Shown here in pieces: positions 31,550 to 40,466 of a stretch of DNA of 55,130 bases; the first letter of the stretch is position 1, and the number at the start of each line of letters is the position of its first letter. The stretch spans positions 1-55,130 of the IMG/VR virus record IMGVR_UViG_3300005613_000080. One strand, given 5' to 3'. The position numbers were made by a program, and so were the translations under genes. The stretch is from a virus. The notes beneath the pieces are model-generated. The model was not told the origin of the DNA and searched no databases. It was given only the letters and a program-made list of their open reading frames with translations.

Positions 31550-33214
31550 TTACTCCTCGCGAATCACCATGTAAGAGGTGTTCGGCTGCGTTCGGTTTCC
31601 CTGCGAGAAGACGCGATACCGGGCCGAACCGATCAGGAAAGTATCCCTGGTCGTGATATCGCCGACAGGGTAGGCGGCGACGTAGTAGACCGACTCCAGC
31701 TCGCCGAAGATGTCGTCGAGCATCGTCGCATTCGCTTCGGTGAGGTCGTGGCCGACGAGAGTTGCAGGGATGAGCAAGTATTTGTCGGATGCCCCATCTG
31801 GAGTCGGGAGGAGCTGAACCCGAGGCGCAGCCGGCAGTTGGTGGTCGATGATCTCGTCGTACCACTGTACCGCATTGTTGCTGTTGTTGAACACATCAAA
31901 CGGTTCGGGCGTCGATTCCTGATAGGGTGCGATGATCGGGTAGACCCCATGATGCTGAAAGCCATCCTGGTCATCATTCTGTCCCGTCCCGGCGTCGCTC
32001 ATGTCCATATTCAGCAGGCCGATCCACTGCGCTGATCCCGTGTCGTAGATGTGCGAGGAGCAAATGCCTCCAGGATCGAGGGAGTTCGCAGCTGCGGCAC
32101 CCACGCACTCGACAATGCCGGTGATGACCGGAGTGGTCTCTGCGTACTGCGTCTTTGTCCTCCACCCGCTCTGACCAATGAGCATCGGGTAGGGGAACTC
32201 GACCCGGCTGCCTGCCTGCGCGTAGAGCCCAGCGTACATCGACGGGTAGTGGAACACTGGAGTCGAGTCCGTGACCTCGAAGACCCCGACGATCCTTCGG
32301 TCGTTGATGCCGAACCAGAACGTAATCGGATAGCTCGCGTCCGTGTCCTTGAGAGGGATGCACGGGCAGTATGTGCCCAGGTTGCCGCCATTGTCGATGC
32401 CCGGCGACTTGTTCGGGTGCGCGTGAAGCGCCAGGCCCGGACTGTATGCAGGAAGCCCGACGATGTGCCAGTTCCTAACCGGCTCACTCCCCAAGAAGGC
32501 ATCTACCGTCGTGTAAGTTCGGATGGCGATGTAGGGGTCCGTGAAGCTGCCCGCAGTCGTGTGCATGATGACGACCTGATCCTGCGTGGTCGCATCTTGC
32601 CAGGTGACGGTTAGTTCGCATCCAGTCCCGGTCCCGCCGGAGACGATGACGTCATTCGAGGGAACCTCCTCGTAGTTCCCCTCGCTCACGAGAGTCACGG
32701 CAGTCACGACGCCGCCGGAAGTCGACGCGACCTCGAAGACCGCAGCGGGCGCGGCCGTGTCGACGCTAATGATGCCGCGCACACCGCCGACGAGGGTGAG
32801 CTGATCGCCGACCGTGTAGCCTGTTCCGCCGGCCCCGATCGTCGCGCTGACCGCTTCCTGACTCCTGCGATCCAGCGTCCAGCCTGTAGAGGCGATGGTC
32901 GTGGTGATCGTGCATCCGCTGCCGCCTCCGGTTTCAGCGGTCGTCGTTGCGCTCGCGCCAGGGTTCGCCGTATAGGCCCCGCCCCGCGCAATCCGAACGG
33001 TCGCAACGGCAGAGCCCGAAAGGGTCAGCACCTCAACGGCTGCGGTATGGCCTCCGACGACCGTACCACCGTTGATGGCAAGGATGTCCCCCACGGCGTA
33101 TCCCGATCCGCCCGCGCTGACCGTGACGGAATCTACATGGGCGTTGGTCGCAAGCTCGATCAGGTCTTGGAGCAGTTCCAAGTACCCGTCTGCGTTTCCG
33201 GTGTGCCAAGTCAT
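31550..33214 (-). CDS. Tail-associated structural protein with inserted beta-repeats (longer paralogue)
   Basis: The 554-residue protein is a relative of its downstream neighbour with an insertion near the N-terminus. Residues ~28-210 hold repeats built on GGSGYAVGDILAINGG, GGTGYTVGDQLTLVGG and a degenerate third copy, a module seen in fibre and carbohydrate-binding repeats. Residues beyond ~220 resemble the family core (RTYTTVDAFLG; YMVIREE end). Overlap with the tape-measure stop is ATGA. A host-contact or saccharide-binding role is plausible. Confidence 0.6.
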   Translation of the reverse strand: MTWHTGNADGYLELLQDLIELATNAHVDSVTVSAGGSGYAVGDILAINGGTVVGGHTAAVEVLTLSGSAVATVRIARGGAYTANPGASATTTAETGGGSGCTITTTIASTGWTLDRRSQEAVSATIGAGGTGYTVGDQLTLVGGVRGIISVDTAAPAAVFEVASTSGGVVTAVTLVSEGNYEEVPSNDVIVSGGTGTGCELTVTWQDATTQDQVVIMHTTAGSFTDPYIAIRTYTTVDAFLGSEPVRNWHIVGLPAYSPGLALHAHPNKSPGIDNGGNLGTYCPCIPLKDTDASYPITFWFGINDRRIVGVFEVTDSTPVFHYPSMYAGLYAQAGSRVEFPYPMLIGQSGWRTKTQYAETTPVITGIVECVGAAAANSLDPGGICSSHIYDTGSAQWIGLLNMDMSDAGTGQNDDQDGFQHHGVYPIIAPYQESTPEPFDVFNNSNNAVQWYDEIIDHQLPAAPRVQLLPTPDGASDKYLLIPATLVGHDLTEANATMLDDIFGELESVYYVAAYPVGDITTRDTFLIGSARYRVFSQGNRTQPNTSYMVIREE

Positions 33215-36200
33215 AGCCGCTGAAGAAGGCTAGGGTTCTTACGGATCACGTTGATGATTGCACGCTCGCCAGCCGGCGATTCCATCGTCTGAGTGATCTT
33301 GGACTCATCCTCGACAACATAGGTATTTACCACCGGCTGTGCAGGAGGAACGCTCACATTCACCACTGTTTCCCGAGGACTGCTCGCATTTGCAAGAGCA
33401 CCAACGGTCTGATCCGTGGGTGTGATACTGCCCGTCTGGCCCGGCGTGAACAGCTCCGGGCCTTCCTCACCCACAAGGAAGGGCTTGTTGGCAACAGCCA
33501 TCGTCGAGCCCGTAGCGGCAGCTTCAGGCGCTCCACCTGCAACGCCTGCCAGATCGCCAAAGAAGTTCCCGACCGGCCCGCCAACACCAGCGGCGGCCTG
33601 GAGCGCCTGTAGGAGGAGCAGGCGGGTAATGAGCCGCAAAATATCCTTGATCAGACTCGACGCGAACTCCCTGAAGGTCACAGAGCCGCCAGTGGCGAAA
33701 GCCACGAGCGCGTCCTCTGCTGCGGAGAACGCATTGACAAAGGCGGTTTCTGCAAGGGATGCCACGTCATTCAGCGAATCCGAGACTTTCTGCATCCCGG
33801 TCACGAGCCCATCGGAAACTGAGGTGCCCAGCTCGGCCTGCTCGAGCTTGACTCGGCGAAGCGCCTCCTCGTACTGCTGAAGGGTAAGGATACCCTCTGC
33901 ACGAGCTTGGAGAATCAAGGCTTCTTTCTCAGCCAGTTGCTCTTGCGGGCTGATCAGTTCGTTCTGAAGTTCGGCATACTGCCGCAGCACATCGTTTCGC
34001 TTGATAAGCGCCGCGATCTCCCCTTCCTGGGTCGGAGTCAGCGGAGCCTCACCAGCGCCCGCCAACTCCTCTTGTAGCGCAAGCAGTTCGCGCTGGATGT
34101 CGGCCTGAAGCTGCCCCTGCAACAGCGTAGTTCCGAGGACAAGCTGCTGTTCCTTGAGCGCCCGGGTGAAGTCATCGACCGCTGTGGTTCCCAGTTCGAT
34201 CTGTTCGAGCTTCACCCGACGAAGCGCCTCTTTGTACTGCTGAAGTGTGATGACGTCCTCATCGCGCGCCTGACGGATCAGGGCCTCTTTCTCGGCCAGT
34301 TTCTCTTGAGGGCTGACCAGTTCGTTCTGAAGCTCAATGAACTTACGAAGCTGGTCGTTTCGCCTGATGAGTGCCGCAATATCCTCTTCCTGAGTCGGAG
34401 TCAGCGGAGCCAAGCGCTCCTCGGCCAACTGTGCTCGAAGAGTGATCAGCTCGCGCTGGATATCCGCCTGGAGCTGCCCACTCGCCAAGGCAGTTTGCAG
34501 AACGCTCTGCTCGTCTCGGAGAGCCTGCGTGACCTTCGCCACCTCGTCGGCCTGAGCCTTGGCGGCGGCTGCTGCCTTGTTGCGTACCTCCGCTTCCTTT
34601 TCAAGCTGCTCGTTGGCAGTGCGCTGGCGTCCAATGGCTTCGGCTTCATCAAACAAGCCCGTCACGGCATCACCGAAGAACGTGAACTCGGTGAACTGCT
34701 TGGAGAAGGCACCCGCAGCCTCTTTACCAATCTCCCCAAACGTCTTACCCGCAGGCTCCTCAAGACGCGGAATCAAGCCGTTGAAGAAGTTGTCGTCAAA
34801 GTTCTCCCTGAAACGACCGCCAATGTCGCTGGTGGCCTTGTCGAACCCCTCCGAGATGGCATCGCCTGCCTCAGCAGCCAACTTCGCAGCCTTGGCGAAG
34901 TCTTGATCGAACAATGCGTCCAGAACTTGCCCGAACTTCGTCACAGCCGTCAGAATACCACCGAGGAAATCGCCCAGGACGCCCGCGCCCGTGTTGACGA
35001 TGGCGAGAATAGTCCGAGGAAGGAACTCCAGCGCCGAGGCGGCAAAGTTGACCGCCTTTCGGAAAGCCCTGTCAAAGATATCTGGAATGTTGCCAATAAG
35101 GCTGGCAATCGCAGACACCACCCCAAAGATCACCCCGTAAATAGTGTCGAAATACGTCGCAATCGCCTCAGCAAAACCCCGGAAGCTGAAGTCGATGTCG
35201 TCAATAATGCCTACGATGAAGTCGTATGCAGGACCAAGCGTTTCTTTGATTACCGAGAATATCGTTGAGAAGACATTGGAAACTCGATTACCAAATGCCC
35301 GGAACAGGTCGCCCAGAGTGGTGATACCGTCTCCGCTGATCAGGAGCCTATCGCGGAAGACGACCAAGGCCACGATCACAGCGGTCAGGGCCACCACGAT
35401 TGCGCCAATCGGGTTGGCAGCAATCGCAGCATTGACCGACAGCAACGCGGCTCTGGCCTTGGCAAGCGTTCGAGTAAAGATATTGGCCTGTGCGTTGGCC
35501 GCCGCCGTTGCACTAGCCAGTCGCGTCTCTGCTGCGGCAAGCGCAGCGTTATCCGCCGTGAGCTTCTTCTTCAGCGCAGCTTCTTTCTGAAGCAGCGAGT
35601 TCTCGACGACCTTTTGCTCATTGACAGCAGCCGTCGCGGAAGCCAGTCGCGTCTCTGCTGCGGCAAGCGCAGCGTTGTCAGCTATGAGCTGCTTCTCCAG
35701 CTTCTCAATAGCAATCAACTGCACAACACCATCACCAAAAATGGCGTTCGTGCCTGCTCGGGTGCTCGCCAGTTGCAGCTCTGCCTTTTGTGCTCCAATC
35801 GCCGCCTGCGTTTTGTTCGCAAGCGCCGCAGCACTCAACAGTTCAGCCTCGGCTTGCGCCAACGCCTGCGTAGTGCCCGCCACAGTCACGACGCCTCGCT
35901 GACGCTGGACTGCAAGATCCGACAGCGCCGTGCGCGTCTTTTGCACCTCGGCACCCGCCGCCTGTAACGCGGCTGCGGCCTGATCACGATCAAAGATCGC
36001 TTTCTGCTTCGCAGCCGCAGCCGATCCCAGAATCACGGCCCTGCCCGCCGCCACCGCCTGACGAAGCTCCACAAACGCCTGGATAGTCGGCGCGAGGCGC
36101 AGTGCAGCGAACGTCGCAGCAGCGACCGTCAGGCTTCGAGCCAAGGCATCGACGTTGTTCCCGACGAACCGAATAGCGGCTCCAAGGACCTGGAGGACGC

Positions 36201-36942
36201 CGGTTCCCTTGTTCAGCTCGCCGAAGAAGACCGTCAGGTTGTTCTTCAAGACGGTGAAGCTCTGCGAGAGCGTAGGCACCGTCTTGGCGAACTTGTCTTC
36301 CAGCTCCTCGCGGGCGTTGCGGAAGGCGTCAATGATGATGTCGCCCGTGATCTTGCCCTCGGCACCCAGCGTGCGAAGCTCGCCACGGGTCACGCCCAGC
36401 TCACGGGCAATCACGTCGGCCACAGCGGGAAGCTGCTCAAGAGTTGAGCGCAGCTCGTCACCGCCCAGGCGGTTCGCCGCGATACCCTGCGAAAGCTGGA
36501 TCAGGCCGTTGTTCGCTTCTTTGGCCGAGGCTCCTGACAGAATCAGGGCTTGGTTGATCGACCTGACAACGCCGATCAGATCGTCGCCGCCGATGCCCAG
36601 CTCCCGAGTCGCGAGACCAAGACGCTGATACAGGATCACTGTGCCCTCGAAGGCCGTGCGAGTATCGTTCGCGACCTTCAGCAGATCACGGGTCGTCCGC
36701 ACCAGCTCGGCCTCGGCAGGAACGAGCAGTCGAAGCCTGTTCTGGAGGTCGGTGAACGCCTCTGCGAACTGGACGACCTCCTTGATGGCAAAGGCAATCG
36801 AGAGGCCCGCGAATGCCTTGCGAAGCGCCAACTGCACCTTGTTGGCCTGTGTCTCTACCCGCCCAAGCTGGCGCTCGACAGCCTTCCCACCCGAAGTAGC
36901 ACCCCTCGGGTCGATGATGACGTTGATGCGAAAGTCAGTCAT
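33211..36942 (-). CDS. Tape measure protein
   Basis: At 1243 residues this is the longest gene, and its length sets tail length. The N-terminus is the classic tape-measure region (FEGTVILYQRLGLATRELG; SGASAKEANNGLIQLSQGIAANRLGGDELRS). The middle is helical with hydrophobic spans (IGAIVVALTAVIVALVVF). Tandem repeats occur at two levels: AETRLASATAA units and a ~121-residue duplication. The C-terminus has the lambda-type TFREFASSLIKDILRLITRLLLLQAL. Coupling is ATGA on both sides. Length suggests a tail of perhaps 170-190 nm at about 0.15 nm per residue. Confidence 0.95.
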   Translation of the reverse strand: MTDFRINVIIDPRGATSGGKAVERQLGRVETQANKVQLALRKAFAGLSIAFAIKEVVQFAEAFTDLQNRLRLLVPAEAELVRTTRDLLKVANDTRTAFEGTVILYQRLGLATRELGIGGDDLIGVVRSINQALILSGASAKEANNGLIQLSQGIAANRLGGDELRSTLEQLPAVADVIARELGVTRGELRTLGAEGKITGDIIIDAFRNAREELEDKFAKTVPTLSQSFTVLKNNLTVFFGELNKGTGVLQVLGAAIRFVGNNVDALARSLTVAAATFAALRLAPTIQAFVELRQAVAAGRAVILGSAAAAKQKAIFDRDQAAAALQAAGAEVQKTRTALSDLAVQRQRGVVTVAGTTQALAQAEAELLSAAALANKTQAAIGAQKAELQLASTRAGTNAIFGDGVVQLIAIEKLEKQLIADNAALAAAETRLASATAAVNEQKVVENSLLQKEAALKKKLTADNAALAAAETRLASATAAANAQANIFTRTLAKARAALLSVNAAIAANPIGAIVVALTAVIVALVVFRDRLLISGDGITTLGDLFRAFGNRVSNVFSTIFSVIKETLGPAYDFIVGIIDDIDFSFRGFAEAIATYFDTIYGVIFGVVSAIASLIGNIPDIFDRAFRKAVNFAASALEFLPRTILAIVNTGAGVLGDFLGGILTAVTKFGQVLDALFDQDFAKAAKLAAEAGDAISEGFDKATSDIGGRFRENFDDNFFNGLIPRLEEPAGKTFGEIGKEAAGAFSKQFTEFTFFGDAVTGLFDEAEAIGRQRTANEQLEKEAEVRNKAAAAAKAQADEVAKVTQALRDEQSVLQTALASGQLQADIQRELITLRAQLAEERLAPLTPTQEEDIAALIRRNDQLRKFIELQNELVSPQEKLAEKEALIRQARDEDVITLQQYKEALRRVKLEQIELGTTAVDDFTRALKEQQLVLGTTLLQGQLQADIQRELLALQEELAGAGEAPLTPTQEGEIAALIKRNDVLRQYAELQNELISPQEQLAEKEALILQARAEGILTLQQYEEALRRVKLEQAELGTSVSDGLVTGMQKVSDSLNDVASLAETAFVNAFSAAEDALVAFATGGSVTFREFASSLIKDILRLITRLLLLQALQAAAGVGGPVGNFFGDLAGVAGGAPEAAATGSTMAVANKPFLVGEEGPELFTPGQTGSITPTDQTVGALANASSPRETVVNVSVPPAQPVVNTYVVEDESKITQTMESPAGERAIINVIRKNPSLLQRL

Positions 36943-37379
36943 CTAGGCTTTTTTGTCTTGTTGCGACCGACCGGGATCTCAGGCTGAGAGTTGGCCTTTC
37001 GGGCTCTCGTTTGCTGCTCAGACGACCACTCGATGTAGGCAGAGTCCATGTATCGGATGACCGCTTCAAACAGCGGCATTGTACCCGAATCTAGTCCCGC
37101 CTCATAGCCATACGCCAGGATCTTGCTATGGGGGATTGGACCCATCGCGAAGCCAATGGATCGCTCCGTCGAGAGCCGCCAAAAGGCGTTGTGATAGAAG
37201 AAGTCCCAGCTCTCCAGAGTGGGCTCATCACGATACCACTCTGGAAGGCTGTTGTAGGCCACGCCACGCTCTATCAGCGTGTCGATGGAGTGCCCATCAC
37301 GCTGGTATCGCAGCTCCCATCGCAAGTGCTGCACGAGGCGGCTCTGGACCGCCTCGATGTCTTCCTCTCCCGGTACGTC
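36939..37379 (-). CDS. Tail assembly chaperone T part (frameshift extension, GT)
   Basis: The T frame is open from 37379 down to the stop at 36939. It reads DVPGEEDIEAVQSRL directly from the G stop codon region and continues LRWELRYQRDG to SSEQQTRARKAN. The only plausible start inside it, GTG 37334, has no good ribosome-binding site and would skip conserved-looking upstream sequence. In siphophages G and GT chaperones bind the tape measure, and GT arises by ribosomal frameshifting. Here the fusion would be about 288 residues (142 + 146). The frame change required is +1 (or -2), not the usual -1. Confidence 0.7.
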   Translation of the reverse strand, partial: DVPGEEDIEAVQSRLVQHLRWELRYQRDGHSIDTLIERGVAYNSLPEWYRDEPTLESWDFFYHNAFWRLSTERSIGFAMGPIPHSKILAYGYEAGLDSGTMPLFEAVIRYMDSAYIEWSSEQQTRARKANSQPEIPVGRNKTKKPR

Positions 37380-37383
37380 AGGA
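37377..37383 (-). other. Candidate +1 programmed frameshift site (TCC-TGA-C)
   Basis: The G gene ends ...CGA TCC TGA C. Skipping the T of TGA gives TCC-(T)-GAC and enters the T frame directly. A slow UGA followed by C, after a codon that can slip, is the arrangement of the prfB site (CUU UGA C) and of the CCC UGA site used by Listeria phage PSA tail/capsid genes. The slip of Ser-tRNA from UCC to CCU is not ideal, so the mechanism remains inference. Confidence 0.5.
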
Positions 37384-37806
37384 TCGAAAGTTGTGCAGCT
37401 CGTTGCAGAACGCCCTCATCTCATCAAACTCGTCGATGGGAAGCTGGCTCAGTAGCTCACGAGCGGCCTCTTCCGAATACGGAACTTCCTCGCCCGTCTC
37501 GTCGTCGAGCCAGCCACCCCAGTTGCCCGTCATCACGAACTTGGGGTACAGCTCACGATCCTGCTCGCGGTTCTCTTCCAGCATCCGGGCGTCGATCTTG
37601 CCCTTGGTCAGACGCCGACGATTCCGCGCCTGCTGAGAAAGCACCGCGTTGATGTAGGGGCGGTTGATCTCGCCCACGGGGCGGACCTCCACCCACGGCA
37701 CCATCGTCGAGCCGTCTTTCAGCTCGTACTCCAGAGAAAAGAACTCGTATCGAGCAGTAGACTGCCGAGTGATCTCCTCGGAACCTGAAAAGTTGCGAAA
37801 CTTCAT
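37378..37806 (-). CDS. Tail assembly chaperone G
   Basis: The 142-residue protein has an N-terminal beta-sheet of the tail-chaperone type (MKFRNFSGSEEITRQSTARYEFFSLEYE), a basic middle (ARNRRRLTKGKIDAR), and an acidic helical end (EEAARELLSQLPIDEFDEMRAF). Its place between the tail tube and tape-measure genes, and the overlapping downstream frame, identify it as the G homologue. It wraps the tape measure during tail assembly and leaves the mature virion. Confidence 0.8.
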   Translation of the reverse strand: MKFRNFSGSEEITRQSTARYEFFSLEYELKDGSTMVPWVEVRPVGEINRPYINAVLSQQARNRRRLTKGKIDARMLEENREQDRELYPKFVMTGNWGGWLDDETGEEVPYSEEAARELLSQLPIDEFDEMRAFCNELHNFRS

Positions 37807-37830
37807 GTCGGGGTAGGTGGTGATGAATAA

Positions 37831-37854
37831 GGGGACAGGCGCTACGCCTGCCCC
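37831..37854 (-). terminator. Terminator-like hairpin after the major tail gene
   Basis: On the minus strand GGGG-CAGGCG pairs with CGCCTG-T-CCCC around the loop TAG (37854-37831), with one bulged base, followed by TTATTC. It lies 14 bases after the major tail gene stop, in the 62-bp gap before the G chaperone. Partial termination here would keep tail-tube mRNA in excess over chaperones and tape measure, a common phage strategy. Confidence 0.6.
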
Positions 37855-37868
37855 CTCAGATTAGCGTA

Positions 37869-39344
37869 TCAGGGAGTGACCGGGAAGAGGCTGATCCCGA
37901 TGGAGGTGCCAAACGTGGGGTCCTGGAACGCCTGACCACTCAGGTTGACCAGCACCGACTCGTTCACGGGAAGTTCCTTGTCACCACCGCCGATGGTCAT
38001 CGAGGGGATGTCAAAGGCGATGGCCCCGTTGTCGTTGGTGATAATGAAGTCCATCGTGACCGTGGTGTTGTTACGCACCGCCGAGATGACATCCGAGTTG
38101 GTGAAGAGAACCTGCGCCTCCAGGTCCACCTGGAAGATGCCCGTGTTGAGGGCGAAGGCTCCCAGGGTACCCAGGCACTTCTCAGGCGTGACGTTGTTGT
38201 TGAGCGTCAGCGTGATGTCCTTGAAGCACGTCGTCAGGCCAGTGGAGTCTTCGAGCAGGCGAAGACGGGCGATATCCGACGAAGTGTTGAACGCGGTCGT
38301 CTGGACCGGATCCACGGCACTGGCCGCGTTCGTCTTGCGCGTGGTCGTGGGGACCTCAGTGTCAGTACCCACGAAGCCGAAGGTCACGGTGGACTTATCG
38401 GCAAGGGGCAGCGCAATCGCCATCGTGTTGGCGCGGTTGCCCTTGGAGTATTCGTATTCATCGACGCCCACGCTATCGAGATCCGGGTAAGCGGCCTCGA
38501 ACTGGAAACTCCGCTCCAGGAAGTCAGCATCGTCCACGTTGACGTTCTTCAGGAACCGTCCGAAGAGGAGGTCCACCGTCTCACCCGTACCAGGGTCAGT
38601 TGCGAGGGTACTGTCCAGCTTGTCAAGGGTGATGGTGGTGTTGTCTACCGCCGTCACACGACCGTAACCAGCACCCGCACTGAACTGACGCCCAGCGGTG
38701 GTGCCGCCGACGTGGATCATTTGACCCACTTCGATGTACCCACTGAGAGCGCCAATCGAGCTAGTGCTGGCCGTATAGGTCAGGGTAGCCACGCTACCAC
38801 TGACACTGATCGCCAGCTCGCCAGTCTCGAAGCGAAGGCCAGCAGCCTCCAGCAGCGCATTGGCGGGCGGCGTCTCGTCGGTGAGCGAACTCGTCACCAC
38901 CACCGTAGTCGCGGTGCCCGAAGCAACCTCGTGGATGCCGTTGTTGGCCGAGTTGGTGAAACCACGGGCAAAGACGAGCTGGTTCGCTTCCAGCGTCGGA
39001 CCTGAGCCAACAGTGAACGTGCTAGACGCCGCAGTCACCGCCGTAGGGGCCTCAATCGTGTCGCCTTTGAAGTTGGCGAACGCGAAAGCCTCCACAAACG
39101 AGATGAAGGCATCGAGCGTGAGGTCGTGCTCGAACTCCGCTGCGCTTTCGAGGTCCGTGACCGTACCCTTCCGACGGCCACGGTCCTTGGAGATAGGCTC
39201 ACGAGCAACAGTGGTGATCGACGCACCGAAGGTCGTGATGTCGTTGGGCTCCAGGACATACCACGTAGGCGATCCCGGCAGCGTTCCAAGCGTGTCCTCG
39301 ACCGCGTAGGCGAGCGAGATGTTGTTAGTCTTTACGATTGCCAT
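37869..39344 (-). CDS. Major tail tube protein
   Basis: The 491-residue protein opens MAIVKTNNISLAYAVEDTLGTLP, with a conserved tube-protein region (ISKDRGRRKGTVTDLESAAEFEHDLT), a long insertion rich in Thr/Ser/Gly (about 95-240, including LEANQLVFARGFTNSANNGIHEV), and a returning tube segment (NVNVDDADFLERSFQFEAAYPDL). It is large for the family because of this inserted domain, possibly displayed on the tube surface. Location between tail-terminator and chaperone genes supports the call. The start is preceded by GGAG. Confidence 0.85.
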   Translation of the reverse strand: MAIVKTNNISLAYAVEDTLGTLPGSPTWYVLEPNDITTFGASITTVAREPISKDRGRRKGTVTDLESAAEFEHDLTLDAFISFVEAFAFANFKGDTIEAPTAVTAASSTFTVGSGPTLEANQLVFARGFTNSANNGIHEVASGTATTVVVTSSLTDETPPANALLEAAGLRFETGELAISVSGSVATLTYTASTSSIGALSGYIEVGQMIHVGGTTAGRQFSAGAGYGRVTAVDNTTITLDKLDSTLATDPGTGETVDLLFGRFLKNVNVDDADFLERSFQFEAAYPDLDSVGVDEYEYSKGNRANTMAIALPLADKSTVTFGFVGTDTEVPTTTRKTNAASAVDPVQTTAFNTSSDIARLRLLEDSTGLTTCFKDITLTLNNNVTPEKCLGTLGAFALNTGIFQVDLEAQVLFTNSDVISAVRNNTTVTMDFIITNDNGAIAFDIPSMTIGGGDKELPVNESVLVNLSGQAFQDPTFGTSIGISLFPVTP

Positions 39345-39361
39345 GTTTGGGCTCCGGGTTG

Positions 39362-39775
39362 TTACTTGGTTTCCAGGTACTTACCGAAAACTTCGACGTT
39401 GAACTGGCGGGACTTGTCACCGTCCCTGACGGGCAGCTCGTTGATCAGCCCATCGTTGAGATACGCCTCATCATCGAGACGAACTCCCTCGAAGATGGCG
39501 CGAGCTGTTTGCGCGTAGGTCGCCCCAGACTTCATGCCTCCCGTTACAGGCACGAACACTTGGACGAAGATGGAGAAATCGCGCTCGTACTTTCGATCTC
39601 CTACAGCTCCGAGAGTCGATTGACCGCCTCCGGTGTTCCGCACGCTCAGACGAGCCCATTCGATGTCGGGAGCAGGCTCAGTGAACGGATGTCCCTCATA
39701 ATGCACATAGCTCGTAGACGACCAGTTCGCATAGAACCTGTCGTACACGGCCTTACGCAGTTCGTCGGGAGTCAT
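39362..39775 (-). CDS. Tail terminator/minor tail protein (DUF4128-like)
   Basis: The 137-residue alpha/beta protein (MTPDELRKAVYDRFYANW ... DFSIFVQVFVPVTGG ... RQFNVEVFGKYLETK) matches the size and position of tail terminators: it directly precedes the tail tube gene and follows the head-tail connector. Tail terminators cap the growing tube. The call rests mainly on gene order and fold pattern. Confidence 0.65.
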   Translation of the reverse strand: MTPDELRKAVYDRFYANWSSTSYVHYEGHPFTEPAPDIEWARLSVRNTGGGQSTLGAVGDRKYERDFSIFVQVFVPVTGGMKSGATYAQTARAIFEGVRLDDEAYLNDGLINELPVRDGDKSRQFNVEVFGKYLETK

Positions 39776-40173
39776 CGGGTGTTTGAAACCGTTTGCCGTA
39801 CCGCCGTCAGGATTGCGGCTTGAACGAATCCAGCAGGCGCTTGCTTGGAGCTGCCGCTGTTCAGTCGCTCAATATACGGCACGTTGTTTGTTTGGTGGAT
39901 AGTTGGGCCGGTCTTGTATGCCGTCGCAATCTCAGCAACGCCAGCCTGCTGCGTTGCAGTGTCGATACGCCCCTCTTCGGCATCAGCCCTGGTGCCTGCG
40001 GTGCCCTCGAAAGGCCCACCGATATTGGGCACCCAGTTGGCACGCGCCCAGCCCGTGTCAATCGGAGTTCTCGTGATGAGTTCAGCGTTGATGTTCAGCG
40101 CAAGGCGCTTGATGAACTTCGTTGTGAACGCATCGAGATCACTCACGACGACACGGACTGAGCGGCTAGTCAT
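39772..40173 (-). CDS. Head-tail/neck protein (HK97 gp10-like)
   Basis: The 133-residue protein has the sequence style of HK97 gp10 neck proteins: a helical N-terminus VVVSDLDAFTTKFIKRLALNINAELI, a RTPIDTGWARANW motif (the TPVDTGxLRxSW signature), and a C-terminal helix PAGFVQAAILTAVRQTV. It joins the connector to the tail. The start ATG overlaps the upstream stop, and the stop overlaps the next start by 4 bp. Confidence 0.75.
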   Translation of the reverse strand: MTSRSVRVVVSDLDAFTTKFIKRLALNINAELITRTPIDTGWARANWVPNIGGPFEGTAGTRADAEEGRIDTATQQAGVAEIATAYKTGPTIHQTNNVPYIERLNSGSSKQAPAGFVQAAILTAVRQTVSNTR

Positions 40174-40466
40174 CAGTCGAGGTGGTCTTCTCCGTAGAGG
40201 GTTTCCTCAGCCGCCTCTTCGACAACAACCTCCTCGATGATCTCCTCGATCATGGGGAGTTCTTCAAGCTGCTCCTCGACAGGAGAACTACCATCTACCA
40301 TGCCGATGCAGCCGTCACGCCAGAGCTTGTCCAGGCGATGACGAGGCACGTCCCCTCGGGTGTCGAACGTACCACCGACCTCGTACCGCCGACCGTTGTA
40401 ACGGAAGGGGTAGAGGACAGCGAACGCCTGCACCTTGAGGGGTGCCCTGCGATCAGCAGCGGACAT
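40173..40466 (-). CDS. Small acidic protein after the major capsid gene
   Basis: The 97-residue product starts MSAADRRAPLKVQAF at an ATG overlapping the capsid stop as TGATG. The first half is beta-like (YPFRYNGRRYEVGGTFD), the second strongly acidic (EEQLEELPMIEEIIEEVVVEEAAEETL). The reading frame extends upstream into the capsid gene but is not used. It may be a head decoration or connector component. No homologue is named. Confidence 0.5.
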   Translation of the reverse strand: MSAADRRAPLKVQAFAVLYPFRYNGRRYEVGGTFDTRGDVPRHRLDKLWRDGCIGMVDGSSPVEEQLEELPMIEEIIEEVVVEEAAEETLYGEDHLD

